A model generated the notes under the pieces. That model was given only the letters and a program-made list of their open reading frames with translations. It was not told the origin of the DNA and searched no databases. The position numbers and the translations under genes are program-made. From Cinnamomum chago (lineage: Eukaryota > Streptophyta > Magnoliopsida > Laurales > Lauraceae), in the NCBI GenBank assembly GCA_038049695.1, contig CP142453.1, positions 1,815,501 to 1,879,500 on the forward strand: a stretch of DNA of 64,000 nt, in the 5' to 3' direction. The stretch's first letter is position 1. Every line of letters begins with the position of its first letter. This document shows positions 1 through 11,400 of this stretch, in pieces.

Positions 1-11
1 ATGATGTCATT

Positions 12-210
12 GATTAAGCTATATTATATGTTTTACATGTGATCAACTCAACAATGAGTTAAATTCTAATTAGAGTAAAAGTTTATATTTGAATGAAAGT
101 GAATTCCTTGAGTGGAAGTCCATCCCTCATGCATGATCATAATCTAAAAGGCATCTTTTTTCCTTTTCTAATTATTAATGGTATATATTACAACCATCCC
201 CAACGATTTG
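12..210. repeat. Dispersed direct repeat, copy 1 (about 190 bp)
   Basis: This stretch matches 34628-34820 in the same orientation at roughly 85-90% identity by eye. Shared blocks include the stretch around TTTACATGTGATCAA and the stretch around ATCATAATCTAAAAGGC. The flanks of the two copies are unrelated, so it is a dispersed repeat or an old duplication. No coding potential or terminal repeats were recognised. Confidence 0.75.
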
Positions 211-1183
211 AAGGTTGAGAGCTTCTATTGGTACCGCGGTTTTGTCGCTCTCTGCACCATACAAAAAAAAATATCATTCACCCCATTTTCTATCCCTGAC
301 CTCTTACCTCTTGAACAATCTGTGGGCGAGCTCGTTTGACTATGATTTTCTATTTGATGCAAACAAACAGTCTCTAACATTGAGATTCATGAGATAGCCT
401 AGTAGTAAGGGCATCTCATTCTCACCAAATCATGTGCTGGTAGAGCATGGATGCGGGAAAACATTGCAGCGAGCACTACAATGAGGAGACTGGAGCTCCC
501 CAAGAATGAGCCATAGAACTGTATATTAGGCTGGTTTAGGATTAGGATATTTTACCATTCCTTATGCACAGACCAAAAAGAAAAAAAAGAAAAGAAAGAG
601 TTGTCATAGTGTGGCTATGAATGGGAAACATGAGCATGTTTACTCCTGGAGAGCTCTCATTAGACCCAACAGACATCTGTACAATACGCCCAACATCATC
701 GAAATGGAGGGTCAACATGAAACCTGCATATATGCGTGTAATCAAAACGGTTCTCTGGTATGAGCTGGTTTCAAATGTGCCTACAAACATGGCACATGGT
801 CCGTCCATATATTTTATAACAGGAGGAAAAGTCCTGCTTTGGTAACAGTATTAGATAATCCACACTAAATAAACATGCACAATCACTAGGACTAATCAGA
901 TTAGAAGGTCTACACTTTACCCTCTCCACTACTTCTCTTCTTATTTTGTTTATTTTTAACTTCCACTAATGGTTTCTTCTGTCTGTCTTCATGAATGAAA
1001 GAAAGTCTGTTAATAATTGAATTGGCAAATGGCAACACCAGATATATAAATTAAGTGTGTGATACAATCTTATGTTATCAACAAACTTAGCAAATGAAAT
1101 GGTTAATGCTTCCTTACCACACAATTTTTCATATGCAGACTTCTGTGGTGTCGGTGTTTCTGCTGAAATGAAATGTCAATAAC
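211..1183. other. Intergenic, no gene recognised
   Basis: Only short unsupported open frames are present. No conserved protein, RNA gene or clear repeat boundary was seen. Confidence 0.6.
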
Positions 1184-1217
1184 TTGTATATATATGTATA
1201 TATATATATATATATAT
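1184..1217. repeat. (TA)n microsatellite at a retrotransposon insertion site
   Basis: An almost pure TA tract runs directly into the 5' target duplication (ATATT, 1214-1218) of the gypsy element that follows. Confidence 0.9.
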
Positions 1218-1218
1218 T

Positions 1219-1898
1219 TGTGTGGGGGCCCATCTCTTGAACCTGTTCCTCTTGGTCTCGGCAAGGGTGCGCTCGGATATGCTGACGTGTGGGAGCCATT
1301 TCTCTTGATCTCGGCTACGACCCGATCCATGTCGGTCTCGGCACTACGTTCTGGTCTCGGCTGAACATAATTCAGTTCGGCCGCGCATACCGTCCAGTCT
1401 CGGCAATGCAGTATTGCGCTTGCAGCTAACAGCCACGGCCCTCTCGTGGCAAGGCCCAAGGAAGGGATCTGATGGGACTTCAGCCACCACCAGATCAGGG
1501 CAAGATCAGGCCCAATGTGACTGGCATTAAATGCATTGTGGGCTGATCGGACCCACATTAAATGCAAAGAGGGCTATCATGGACCTTCATTAATGACTTT
1601 GTGGGCTGATGTGACCCAGGTCACATCACCAAGCCCACTAGCACTCACCCAAAACTGTTCCATATATAAGGCACGAGCCAAAGGGAGCAAGGGGGTAAGC
1701 ACTCTGACATAAACACTCAGTCTTTCTTCTTCTTCTGCTTCTTCTTCTTCTTCTCCGATCCATTGCTGACTTAAGCATCGGAGAGCCCTGCGCTGCCCAT
1801 AGCCAGGGTCCTCTGACCTTTGTCTTTCTCCTCTTTCAGGTTCATACCGTCGCAGCTATCTCCTCCATGCATTGAGTAAGTCCTAAGAGGCATCCTGA
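1219..1898 (+). repeat. 5' LTR, 3'-truncated (680 of 710 bp)
   Basis: This LTR matches 11401-12080 with two substitutions (near 1713 and 1779). The 3' LTR continues for another 30 bp to a CA terminus followed by the target duplication, so the 5' copy has lost the end of U5. Both U5 copies are made from one template during reverse transcription, so a deletion confined to the 5' copy must postdate integration. Confidence 0.9.
1663..1669 (+). promoter_or_regulatory. LTR TATA box
   Basis: TATATAAG lies in the 5' LTR about 230 bp before its end, followed by a pyrimidine-rich (CTT)n stretch. It is the likely core promoter for the element RNA. The same motif is present in the 3' LTR. Confidence 0.6.
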
Positions 1899-1927
1899 CG
1901 GGGGGAGACCAGCGGGATAAGTCTCCA

Positions 1928-3631
1928 GTGGTCGATGGATCACGCCCCCCGGGCCAAGTGGAGGACGTTGAGGGCCGGGTGGAGGACGTTGAAGATACTG
2001 AGGATGAAGACTACAGCCCTGATGACGACTTGGACTCCACCCTTCTGGAGATTAAAGCACAGAATGAGGCCATCAAGGAGAGAGATGCTCTGATCTGGCA
2101 GCTCCAGCAGCAGTTGGAAAGAGCTACTGGTTCGGCAAGGCAGCAGCAACGGACTCGTCGGGAGCAGTCCCAGCAGCAGCGATCTCGGCAGCAGCAGCGA
2201 TCGCCACAACACGAGAGGGGAGTTACTCGTGTCACGCGCATCTCTTCCTCAAAGGAGGACCTGAGGGACCACTTGAACAGGAAAAGGGACGACCGAACCC
2301 GAGATGAAGGCTCGAGCACTAGCCGTAGCTACTCGAGGAAGGCGTCCGAGACCATTCCGGAGGGTATGTATCATAATCAGGAATGGCTGGACGCGCACAT
2401 AAGGGAAACGGTCCAGCGCAACCTGGAAGTAGCCGGCTTCGGCCGAGACCAAAAGAATGCTTGCTGCGACCCCGTTGATCTCGGCGCGTCTCCTTTCTCC
2501 CAAGACATCAGGAGGTACCCCTTACCGAAGAAGTTCACCGTACCAAGATTCGTCACCTATGATGGGGTCTCGGATCCAGCTACACATCTCAGGCACTTCT
2601 CCCAGAGGATGTCTGTCTGGGGAGACGAGGGCCATCTGAACTGCCGAGTCTTTTCCTCCAGTTTAGGCGACCTCCCCCTGAAGTGGTTCTGTGCGCTCCC
2701 AGAGGGATCCGTCTCGAGTTGGCAGCAACTCCAGCAGTCCTTTATGAATAAGTTCCAAGCCTACAGGGTCCTTCCGAAGACAGATGCAGACATCATGGCC
2801 ATGAAGATGAAGCAAGGAAAGAACGTCACCCAGTTCGCCAAGCAGTTCTGGGCGGTCTACAGTCAGATCGAGAACTCCAAGGACGATGTAGCCGTCTTCG
2901 CGTTTCGGAACGCCCTGTTACCAGACAGTGACCTTCGCAAGGACTTGGCTAGGAACCCGGTGTCTTCCATAGCGGCGCTCATGTCCATCGCCAACCGGTA
3001 CATTGCTCAAGAGGATGACCAGGCCCGTGCTCGGGAAAGCCATGGAACCGTGCAAAGAAACCGAGACCGAGGTGAGAGGCCCCCCAAGAAGGACGGAGGA
3101 CCGTTTCTGAGGGATGAGCCTCGGCGAGACGAGCGACGAAGAGGTGACTCAGACAGGAGTTGGATGCCTACAAGCTCGGCAAGGACTCAGACGTTCGCCT
3201 CGGCAAGGAGCAAAAGGCCCAGGCTATCCGAGGACGCGTATCGGGGGGTCAACACGGTCTTCAAGATGCCGATCCACCGTATCATGTATAAGATCAAGAG
3301 CAGGCCGTATTTCAGATGGCCAGAGCCCATGCAAGGCGACCCTTCTATCCGAGATCAGACGAAGTTCTGTTCCTATCACAAGGAGGGCGGCCACAAGACT
3401 GAAGATTGCAGGATACTGCGGTCGCATTTGGAGAAGCTTGTCCAGGATGGACACCTGCAAGAGTTTGTCAGGAGAGAAACCAGGGCCGACACCCGAGCCC
3501 CGCGCCGAGACGAGGGGGGTCACGACAGCGACGGGACAGAGAAGAGAATTGACGTTATCCATTTGGCACCCCCGCCCAAGGGGAGTAATCAAGCCCGTGC
3601 CGAAGCCAGGAAAGCCGCTCACGGCAAGTAG
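1928..3631 (+). CDS. gag: Gag polyprotein of the gypsy element, start lost
   Basis: This is the capsid/nucleocapsid precursor that packages element RNA in cytoplasmic particles. The open frame gives about 567 residues. An acidic then Gln/Arg-rich N-terminal region comes first. A retrotransposon gag domain at about residues 200-365 follows, and then a basic linker. Near residue 485 there is a Cys/His segment with CSYHKEGGHKTEDC, a degenerate knuckle seen in Tat-type Gag. The frame has no ATG near its 5' end. It opens at GTG and the first in-frame ATG is at 2366 (residue 147). The frame also runs straight back to the truncated 5' LTR. This indicates that the true start was removed by the same deletion that removed the primer-binding site. 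It ends in TAG at 3629-3631; the same frame continues into protease. Confidence 0.85.
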   Translation: MVDGSRPPGQVEDVEGRVEDVEDTEDEDYSPDDDLDSTLLEIKAQNEAIKERDALIWQLQQQLERATGSARQQQRTRREQSQQQRSRQQQRSPQHERGVTRVTRISSSKEDLRDHLNRKRDDRTRDEGSSTSRSYSRKASETIPEGMYHNQEWLDAHIRETVQRNLEVAGFGRDQKNACCDPVDLGASPFSQDIRRYPLPKKFTVPRFVTYDGVSDPATHLRHFSQRMSVWGDEGHLNCRVFSSSLGDLPLKWFCALPEGSVSSWQQLQQSFMNKFQAYRVLPKTDADIMAMKMKQGKNVTQFAKQFWAVYSQIENSKDDVAVFAFRNALLPDSDLRKDLARNPVSSIAALMSIANRYIAQEDDQARARESHGTVQRNRDRGERPPKKDGGPFLRDEPRRDERRRGDSDRSWMPTSSARTQTFASARSKRPRLSEDAYRGVNTVFKMPIHRIMYKIKSRPYFRWPEPMQGDPSIRDQTKFCSYHKEGGHKTEDCRILRSHLEKLVQDGHLQEFVRRETRADTRAPRRDEGGHDSDGTEKRIDVIHLAPPPKGSNQARAEARKAAHGK

Positions 3632-6600
3632 GTCCTGGCCGCCGAGCTCGGCCCAGCACAGAAAAGGGCTCGGAGGGAGCGTCCCGAGATCAGGTTCACT
3701 GATGCAGATCTGGAAGGGGTGCAGCTCCCCCACAACGACCCCCTGATCGTCACTCTGAAGTTTGACTGCTCTAAGCAGGGCGTGAAGAATTGCATTGTGA
3801 AGAAAGTCCTTGTTGACCCCGGCAGTTCTTCCGAGGTCTTCTATTTCGACAGCTTTCGAAGGATGGGACTGGCGGAGAAAGATCTGCAGAAGGCTCGAGT
3901 TCCCCTTATCGGCTTCAGCACCAAACCTGTTTATCCTAAGGGGAAAGTGACATTCAAGGTCGAGGTCGGTGGCGCGTCTGTCATCGCAACCTTCATGGTG
4001 ATCGACGCACCCTCTCCCTATAATGCTATAGTGGGCAGGTCTTGGCTCCACAGCCTGGAAGCAGTCCCTTCCACCCTCCATCAGAAGCTGAAATTTCCGT
4101 GGGAGGGAAAGAGCGGCCGAGTTGAAATCATCACGGTCAGAGGGGATCAGCAGGCAGCCAAGCAGTGCCTGACCGCTGTGGTACCCGGGGAGCAAGAGCC
4201 TAAGGAGGTCAATGTGGCCGAGATGGAGAAGAACTTGGAGTAGGGGCTGGATGAGCTCGGCCAAGATCCAGGCAGGAAAAGCGTGGAGGAACTGGCCGAA
4301 GTCAGGATCGACCCAAAGGACCCGGATCGGTTCTTCCTGCTCGGCAGCCAACTCGGAGAGCCGGAGAGGTCCGAACTGGCCCAGTTCCTGGTGCAGAACA
4401 GAGATGCCTTCGCCTGGACACCTCAGGAGATGCCTGGCGTCGACCCCGAGGTAATGTGTCATAGACTGAATGTTGACCCTAACCACAAACCTGTGATGCA
4501 GAAAGCCCGCAGGACAGGGGTCCCACAGACCGAAGCCGTCGTCGAGGAAGTGGATAAGCTGCTTGAGGCCGGCGCTATCAGAGAGGTTCAATACCCGACC
4601 TGGCTGGCCAATCCGGTGGTGGTCAGAAAGAAGACTGGCAAATGGAATGTGTGCGTCGACTTTACCGACCTCAACAAAGCCTATCCCAAGGACAGCTTTC
4701 CCCTACCAAAGATTGACCAGTTGATCGACGCCACGGCCGGGCACGACAGAATGAGCTTCCTCGATGCCTACCGCGGCTATCACCAGATCCCACTGTTTGG
4801 GCCAGACGAAGAGAAAACAGCTTTATCACGCCCAGGGGAACCTACTGCTATAAGGTGATGCCGTTCGGACTGAAGAATGCAAGAGCCACCTACCAGATGC
4901 TCGTTACCAAGATGTTCCACGATCAGCTCGGCAAAACCGTAGAGGTCTACATCGATGACATGGTGGTCAAATCCAAGCAGGCGCGGGATCATCTGTCAGA
5001 CTTGGCCGAGGTCTTCGCCACTCTAAAGGAGTTCCGGCTAAAGCTTAACGCCTCGAAGTGCGCCTTCGGTGTTGGCTCCGGCAAGTTTTTGGGCAGCTTG
5101 GTTACACGCAGAGGCATTGAGGCAGACCCGGATCAGATCTCGGCTATCCTCAGAGTGTAGAGTCCCACTTCGGCCAAGGAGGTTCAGAAGCTTACAGGGA
5201 TGGCCGCGGCACTGAATCGCTTCATTAGCAAATCTTCAGATAAGTGCCGACCTTTCTTTCAGCTTCTTAGAAAAAATTCTAAATTTCAATGGACTCTAGA
5301 ATGTGACCATGCCTTGCAGCAGCTCAAGGCTTACCTTTCTTCACCACCGTTGTTGTCAACCCCGACCCATGGGGAGACCCTATATTTATATTTGGCGGTC
5401 TCGGATCATGCGGTCAGCTCAGTCCTCATCCGAGAAGAGGACAAGGTTCAAAAACCAGTGTATTATACGAGCAAGACCCTTATCGATGCCGAGACCAGGT
5501 ATCTGCCTCTTGAGAAGCTCGCCTTGGCGCTCGTTAGCGCCTCGCGAAAGCTCTCCCATTACTTTCAAACCCATTCTATTGTGGTTGTTACGGAGCACCC
5601 ACTCAAATCTGTTTTCAAGAAGGCTGACTTTTCAGGAAGAATCTCCCGATGGGCTGTCGAACTAGGGCAGTATGAGATTCAGTATCAGCCACGGACAGCA
5701 ATAAAAGCCCAGGTTCTGGCAGATTTCCTCGCCGAGTTTGATTCAAGTTCGGCACCAACCCAGCTCGGCACTGAACTGGGGGGTGAGGAGCATGAGGCGC
5801 CCGCGGGTTCGGAACAATCACAACGCCATGCCGAAACCCCAGTTTGGAAGGTCTTCGTCGACGGATCTTCCACCTCGAGAAGAGCCGGAGCAGGAGTTGT
5901 TCTCCAATCGCCAGAAGGACTGGTCATTGAGCAGCCTCTGACACTGGACTTCAAGGCGTCAAACAATGAGGCCGAGTACGAAGCCCTTTTAGTCGGACTG
6001 AATAGCGCCCATATCCTCGGAGCTCAACAGCTGATGGTCTTCAGTGATTCACAGTTGGTGACAAACCAGCTGACTGGGGACTATCAGACTCGCGACGACC
6101 GGATGGCCGCGTATTTGGCCCTGGCCAAGAAGCAGCTCTCTCAGTTCCACACGGCCGAAGTCAAGCAGATTGGCAGAGAAGTAAACTCTCACGCAGATGC
6201 TCTTGCAAACTTGGCCAGCGCTGTTGAGGCAGGAAGAAAGAGGAGCATCGAAGTCGGATCGCTAGCTGCGCCTAGCATTGAGCTCCGTTCACCTCGGGAA
6301 GTGTTATGCATCGGTCTCGGCCCGAGCTGGATGGACCCCATTATCACCTACCTTAGGGACGACAGGCTTCCCGAGGACAGTGGCGAGGCCCACCGGGTCA
6401 GACTCAAGGCAGCTCGGTTCTGGCTATCTCCCGAGGTCAAGCTCTACAGGAAATCGTTCTCGGGACCGTACCTCCAGTGCGTCCATCCAAGTAAGGTCGA
6501 GGACCTCCTTTTCGAGATACACGAAGGAATCTGCGGGAGCCATATCGGAGGAAGGTCCCTAGCCTACCGAGCCATCAGCCAGGGTTACTGGTGGCCGTAT

Positions 6601-7566
6601 ATGCAGAAAGATGCGCAGGTATATACGAAGAAGTGCGAGAAGTGCCAGAAGTTCTCACACTCCCTCCATCAGCCCGCGCAGGATCTCAGCCCGCTCTCTA
6701 GCCCGTGGCCATTCGCCCAGTGGGGGCTCGACATAGTGGGCCCGCTCCACCGAACCCCAGGGAACAAGAGATCGCTTATTGTGGCGACAGATTACTTCAC
6801 CAAATGGATTGAAGCAGAGCCACTTTCATCCATCACAGAGTGAGACTCCAAGAATTTTGTGTGGAAGAATGTCGTCACAAGGTTTGGCATTCCCAGAGCG
6901 CTGGTTTCGGACAACGGAACTCAGTTCGACTCTAAACTTTTCAAGACCTTCTGCCAGGAGCTCGGCATCCGAAACCATTATTCCACTCCAGCCTACCCAC
7001 AGAGTAACGGCCAGGCCGAGATCTCCAACAAGGTGATCCTCGATGGGCTCAAGAAACGGCTGGACCAAGCAAAGGGAAGATGAGTGGAAGAACTGCCGAG
7101 CGTCCTGTGGGCTTACAGAACTACTCCGAGGCGTTCCACTTCGGCTACCCCCTTCTCGCTCGCCTATGGCATGGAAGCAGTCATCCCTCTGGAGATCGGC
7201 CTCCCCACTTTGAGGTCCGAACTCTTTGACCGGGGACAGAACGAAACCAATGTGGCCAGGGAGCTAGATTTAGCGGACGAGCGAAGGGAAGCAGCTGCAG
7301 TGAGGCTAGCCGTCTACCAGCAGCAGCTAGCCAGGGGCTACAACCAGAACGTCAGAGAGAGGAAGTTCTCTGTAGGAGAACTGGTCCTCAAGAAGGCTCT
7401 CCCAGGGGACAAAGATCCGAATCAAGGGAAGCTAGCGCCGAATTGGCATGGTCCGTTTAAAGTCACTTCCATTGCTGGACGGTCGGCTTATCGGCTCGAA
7501 GACATGGAAGGACGGCCTCTTCCGAGACCATGGAACGCGTCACACCTCAAGAAATTCTATTTTTAG
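3632..7566 (+). pseudogene. pol: Disrupted protease-RT-RNaseH-integrase (pol) of the gypsy element
   Basis: Domains in order: an aspartic protease (about 3770-4030, active-site motif DPGSSS rather than the usual DT/SG); reverse transcriptase (about 4500-5100, catalytic YIDD near 4950); RNase H (about 5300-5650); a second, archaeal-type RNase H (about 5845-6220, with the NNEAEYEAL motif), the dual-RNaseH hallmark of the Tat lineage; and integrase (HHCC zinc region near 6520-6650, core with SDNGTQF near 6910, tail to 7566). Breaks relative to the family are in-frame TAG at 4241 and 5158, TGA at 6841 and 7081, and a one-base loss near 4822 inside RT. Three of these stops fit C-to-T or G-to-A change (Trp or Arg codons). 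The 4241 stop lies between protease and RT, where Ogre-type elements naturally have a stop. No functional protein is expected without suppression. Confidence 0.92.
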
Positions 7567-7680
7567 TTTGTATGTTTGTACAGTGCTTCTGGATTTAATA
7601 GAACTACGTTCGTTTTGGGGCAAGTTGATGATCAATGGCAATGTGACAGCGACAATGGTGCGAGTATGGAAGACTGTCTA

Positions 7681-8170
7681 AGGATGGCACTCAGCCACCT
7701 AGACGAGCTGCCGAAACGGCCCATGTCTAAGGATGGCACTCAGCCACCTAGACGAGCTGCCGAAACGGCCCATATCTAAGGATGACACTCAGCCACCTAG
7801 ATGAGTCGCCGAAACGGCCCATATCTAAGGCTGGCACTCAGCCACCTAGATGAGTCGCCGAAACGGACCATGTCTAAGGATGGCACTCAGCCACCTAGAC
7901 GAGCTGCCGAAACGGCCCATATCTAAGGCTGGCACTCAGCCACCTAGATGAGTTGCCGAAACGGCCCATGTCTAAGGATGGCACTCAGCCACCTAGATGA
8001 GCTGCCGGAACGGCCCATGTCTAAAGCTGGCACTCAGCCACCTAGATGAGCTGCCGAAATGGCCCATGTCTAAGATTGGCACTCAGCCACCTAGACGAGC
8101 TGCCGAAACGGCCCATGTCTAAGGATGGCACTCAGCCACCTAGACGAGCAGCCAAACTAGTTAAGGTTAT
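7681..8170. repeat. 49-bp tandem array, 10 units, in the 3' region of the gypsy element
   Basis: Units begin at 7681, 7730, 7779, 7828, 7877, 7926, 7975, 8024, 8073 and 8122, an exact 49-bp period. The core contains GGCACTCAGCCACCTAGA and GCCGAAACGGCCCAT. A degenerate unit follows to about 8215. Sequence drift between units is small. Tandem arrays between pol and the 3' LTR are a known feature of Tat-lineage elements and can seed genomic satellites. Confidence 0.95.
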
Positions 8171-8533
8171 GGTTGGCACTCAGCCACGTAGACCAGCCGA
8201 AACGGCACCAGACGATAATGGCACCCAGTCTTATCACTGCCTTAGGCCTGATGCGATTCTTTGTTTTCGCCGAAGGGGTCAGAGCGCTCGCGGGGAACCC
8301 TAGTCTGGTCGGTCTACTCTTGTCCGAGCTCACATCCATGTTCACAAACTTGCGGAAAGCACAAACAGAAAGCAAATCAAAGCCAAACATAGCACAGGGA
8401 AAGAGGTCTGAAATCCATTGATAACGTGATATGCGCATTGGAGCTTACATTTTCCATTCATCACAATTTCTGATCAAAACAATTCGAAACAAAGATTACA
8501 TTTTTTATAACAAAGCAAAAAGAAGGAACAAAA

Positions 8534-10704
8534 TCAAGACGACGGCCCTGCTTCCGTGTCTTCAATAACGACCACAGCGGCCTCGGCTGTAGGAGCGGCT
8601 TCAGAGGGGGCGGGCGTCGGCTCAGCAGGGGCTTCGGCCAGAGTGGCAGGGATCTCGGCTGGGGCTTCAACTGGGAGCGTATCCTCGAACTCGGGGAGGT
8701 TCTGATATATTGGGTTATCATCAGGAACCCCTATCTTCTTAAGCACGGCCTCGCAACCGAGTCGGAACAATTTCGGGATGAGCGCTGAAATTTGATCAGT
8801 GTAAATGCGCACAGCATCCTCAGTCCCGTCCAGGAAGGCGGCGTCGGTCGCGGCCTGCCGTGACTCGAGGAGCTCCTCCTTCTCCTTCCTCTCCAGTTCG
8901 AGCTCGGCCTTGAGCCCTGCCGACTGTTTCTCCTCAGCCTGATACTTCCCCTGCCATTCGAAGCTCTCAGACTTCACTTTGCAGAGCTCGCTTGACATCA
9001 GATCGGACTGCGCGTTGAGCTCTGCGTTCTTGGCCGCCTCTGCCTTCAGCTCCTCCTTTGTCGCCCGCAGTTCGGTGTCTGCCTTCTTCTTTTCCTCTGC
9101 CAGGCGAGTCCGCTGACCGTCCTCTTCCATCATTCTTTCCGCGACTACCTGGAGCCTTTGGACAGCCAGCAAGGGAATAAACGACTTAGTACGAAATCAG
9201 AAGTAAGGAACATCAATGACTAAAGAAGTTCGGTACTCACCGCGAGGGAGTGCTGCATGGTCCTCATCAGCAGCTGTGGGGAGTCTTCCGATCTGTGCCT
9301 CTCCATGTCTTTGGGGAGTGCACAGGCTCGGCTGAGCGCCGAAATGACAGCTGGGCTCCCCACCAGTCTGTCTTCAACGTTCAGGGGCCTCCCCCTTCGC
9401 AGTTCCATGTCTGGCCTGAATACGGCCGGCTCGGCATCCGAGGACGTCGCCGCCTGGGGCTCGGAACGCCGCTCCACCAAGGGAACCGCCGGGATGGGCA
9501 CCACGTCCATCGCCTTCTCCCTCGCTGCTTGGGGTGGGCGCTGCCGCGGCCGCTCTTCCTGAGCCGTCTCCTTCCCCTTCGCCCTCTTCCTGGGCCTCTC
9601 CCCCTCCGAGTCTATGGGAGGGCGAGCCTCGGCGGCAGCGGGGACGATCGCCCTGGGAGGAGTCTGTTCGGCTCTAGGGGCTGCCTTCCGCCCGCCGAAT
9701 ACCGCATCCGCCAGGTTCCGCGGTTGATATGTGGGCCTCCTCCCCTCCATGTCTTCGGCCCCGGAAGAATAGTTGTCAACTTCCCTTATCGGGGAGTCAG
9801 CCTCGGCTCCGGATGTATAGTCTTCAATTTCCCTTATCGGGATGCCCGCGACCACGGCCAATGTAGTGGAAGCTCCCACGACCGAAACGGTCCCGCTGGT
9901 TTCGGCTAGATCGGGGGCGAAGTTCTCCGGGTTGCCGGATTTCCGTGTATAAGACACGTATCTCGGCTCGTACTTCAGAAGGGAGTAGGCAGCTCTTTTG
10001 TAGTGGCCGCGGTAGCAGTACACCTTGTTCAGCCAAGGTGCGTGCCTCCTCCAACCGTTCAGCTGGGCTTCGCGCTTGCGTTGAGAAAGGCCTGCGAAAA
10101 ACAGCCGAGTTAGAATCCGGCAGCAGAAATCAAACATAAGAAAGAAATCGGAAACCCAGGGGGTTAGGTCTTTACTCGGTGGAGTCCCGAAGCGTCGAGG
10201 GACTCGGACCCTCCTAGTTGCTTCGGTCTCGGTCTCGCCGAACTCCCAGTTTCCCGAGACGAGCAGGCGGTCATCTCCGGCGTATTTATTGGAGTCCTCC
10301 AGCGCCGTGACGAGGGGTTGGCACCTCGCCTTGACGCGAAGATAATAGGTGCCCGCCTCCCTAGACTTGCAGAGGTCATATATATCCTCTATATCATGGA
10401 CGCCGAGGCTGATGTCTAGAATCCTATTCAGCTCGGCGACGCCCATGATGATCTTATACCCATTGGGCATTAACTGACAGGGGCTAAGGTTCCAAGTCTC
10501 CAAACAAGACCTAAGAAGGGGGGCCAAGGGGAATCTGACCCCACCCTCGATCACGGCTATCAGGGGAAACGGCATCCAGCCGTTGCGAAATGAGTAGATG
10601 GAGGGGTCGGCTGCCATGATCTGGACATCGTCTGGGATCATGTAGACTCTCCTAAGAGTTGCCAAGCCCGCCTGGGAATCTATCCAGTGAGTAAAAATCC
10701 CCAT
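8534..10704 (-). CDS. Antisense, probably spliced, gypsy-type 'Transposase_28'-like protein with coiled coil
   Basis: The gene runs opposite to gag-pol, between pol and the 3' LTR. My model has three exons: 10704-10176, 10091-9241 and 9148-8534. The introns are 84 nt (donor GTAAAG, acceptor TTTTTCGCAG) and 92 nt (donor GTGAGT, acceptor GCTCCAG). Phases agree and the product is about 664 aa. The N-terminal region (motifs FPLAPLLRSC and LSPCQLMPNGYKI) resembles the plant 'putative gypsy type transposon' domain, PF04195. The middle is basic and low-complexity. The C-terminal exon is a Glu/Lys/Ala-rich coiled coil with a Pro/Ala/Glu tail. The first intron is in frame and open, so an unspliced form is also possible. 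Antisense ORFs of this type are known in Tat-lineage elements but their role is unknown. The second acceptor is the least certain point. Confidence 0.72.
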
Positions 10705-11385
10705 CTCTGAATCTAAGGAACCCTAACAATCTCTAGAGGTCTAAACCGTGGAAGGTCTGAGAAACGGAGGAGACCCTGGGTGGGGTCAGGACAGAAATAC
10801 AGAATGAAAAGAGAAGAGAATCGAGGCAGGGAGACTCACAGACTCGGGCGAAGTCACAAATCAGGCCGTTGATCCCTCACCGGCCCGCAATGAAGTCCTG
10901 GACGAAGCTAGGAGGCGATGGAGGTGTTTCTGGCAGTGAAGGTTCTGGCGAGCAAAAGTTCTAGCAGAGCTTCGACAGGGTTAGATTGCAGAGATGACAA
11001 AGGAGGGAGACGCAGGTGAATATAAAGGGTAGGAATGGGCGCCATTCCGGAATTCGAAGCGGGACACGCGTGAAATGTCGCATCGGCTTGCGTCGCACGC
11101 CCCCTCGAAAAGACAAGAAAACTTACCAGGCAATAACGCGTGGCGCTGTGGCGATGATGGTCCGCCTTCCCATGCTAATCATAGCCCCGCATTTATTGCC
11201 CCCTTTATTATCTCTGGCAGACGAAGCAGCGGCGGCGTCTGGCGCCGAATGAGTCAGAACCCTTAAACAAAAGCGGATGGAAGGCGAGCACTATCCGTCT
11301 CGGGAGACCGGTTCAGTTCGTAACCCTAGTGCGGGGGATCAGTCCAGCTCTTAACCCTAGTGCCCGAAAGAGTCCTAGAGGTCAA
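10705..11385. other. Untranslated region of the gypsy element upstream of the antisense gene
   Basis: No convincing ORF is present. On the minus strand this is the leader and probable promoter side of the antisense gene. On the plus strand it is 3' UTR leading to the polypurine tract. Confidence 0.5.
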
Positions 11386-11400
11386 GAACTGAGGGGCTAT
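11386..11400 (+). other. Polypurine tract of the gypsy element
   Basis: GAACTGAGGGGCTAT lies immediately before the TG of the 3' LTR. The core TGAGGGGC is shared with the tract of the second LTR element (15944-15951). Confidence 0.7.

Noticed and set aside
1103-1567. Minus-strand ORF of 154 aa, repeated at 11375-11749
   Set aside because: It lies inside the LTR and appears twice only because the LTR does. No domain is present.
7576-8303. Plus-strand ORFs across the 49-bp array
   Set aside because: The period of 49 is not a multiple of 3, so frames shift each unit. No conserved protein is present.
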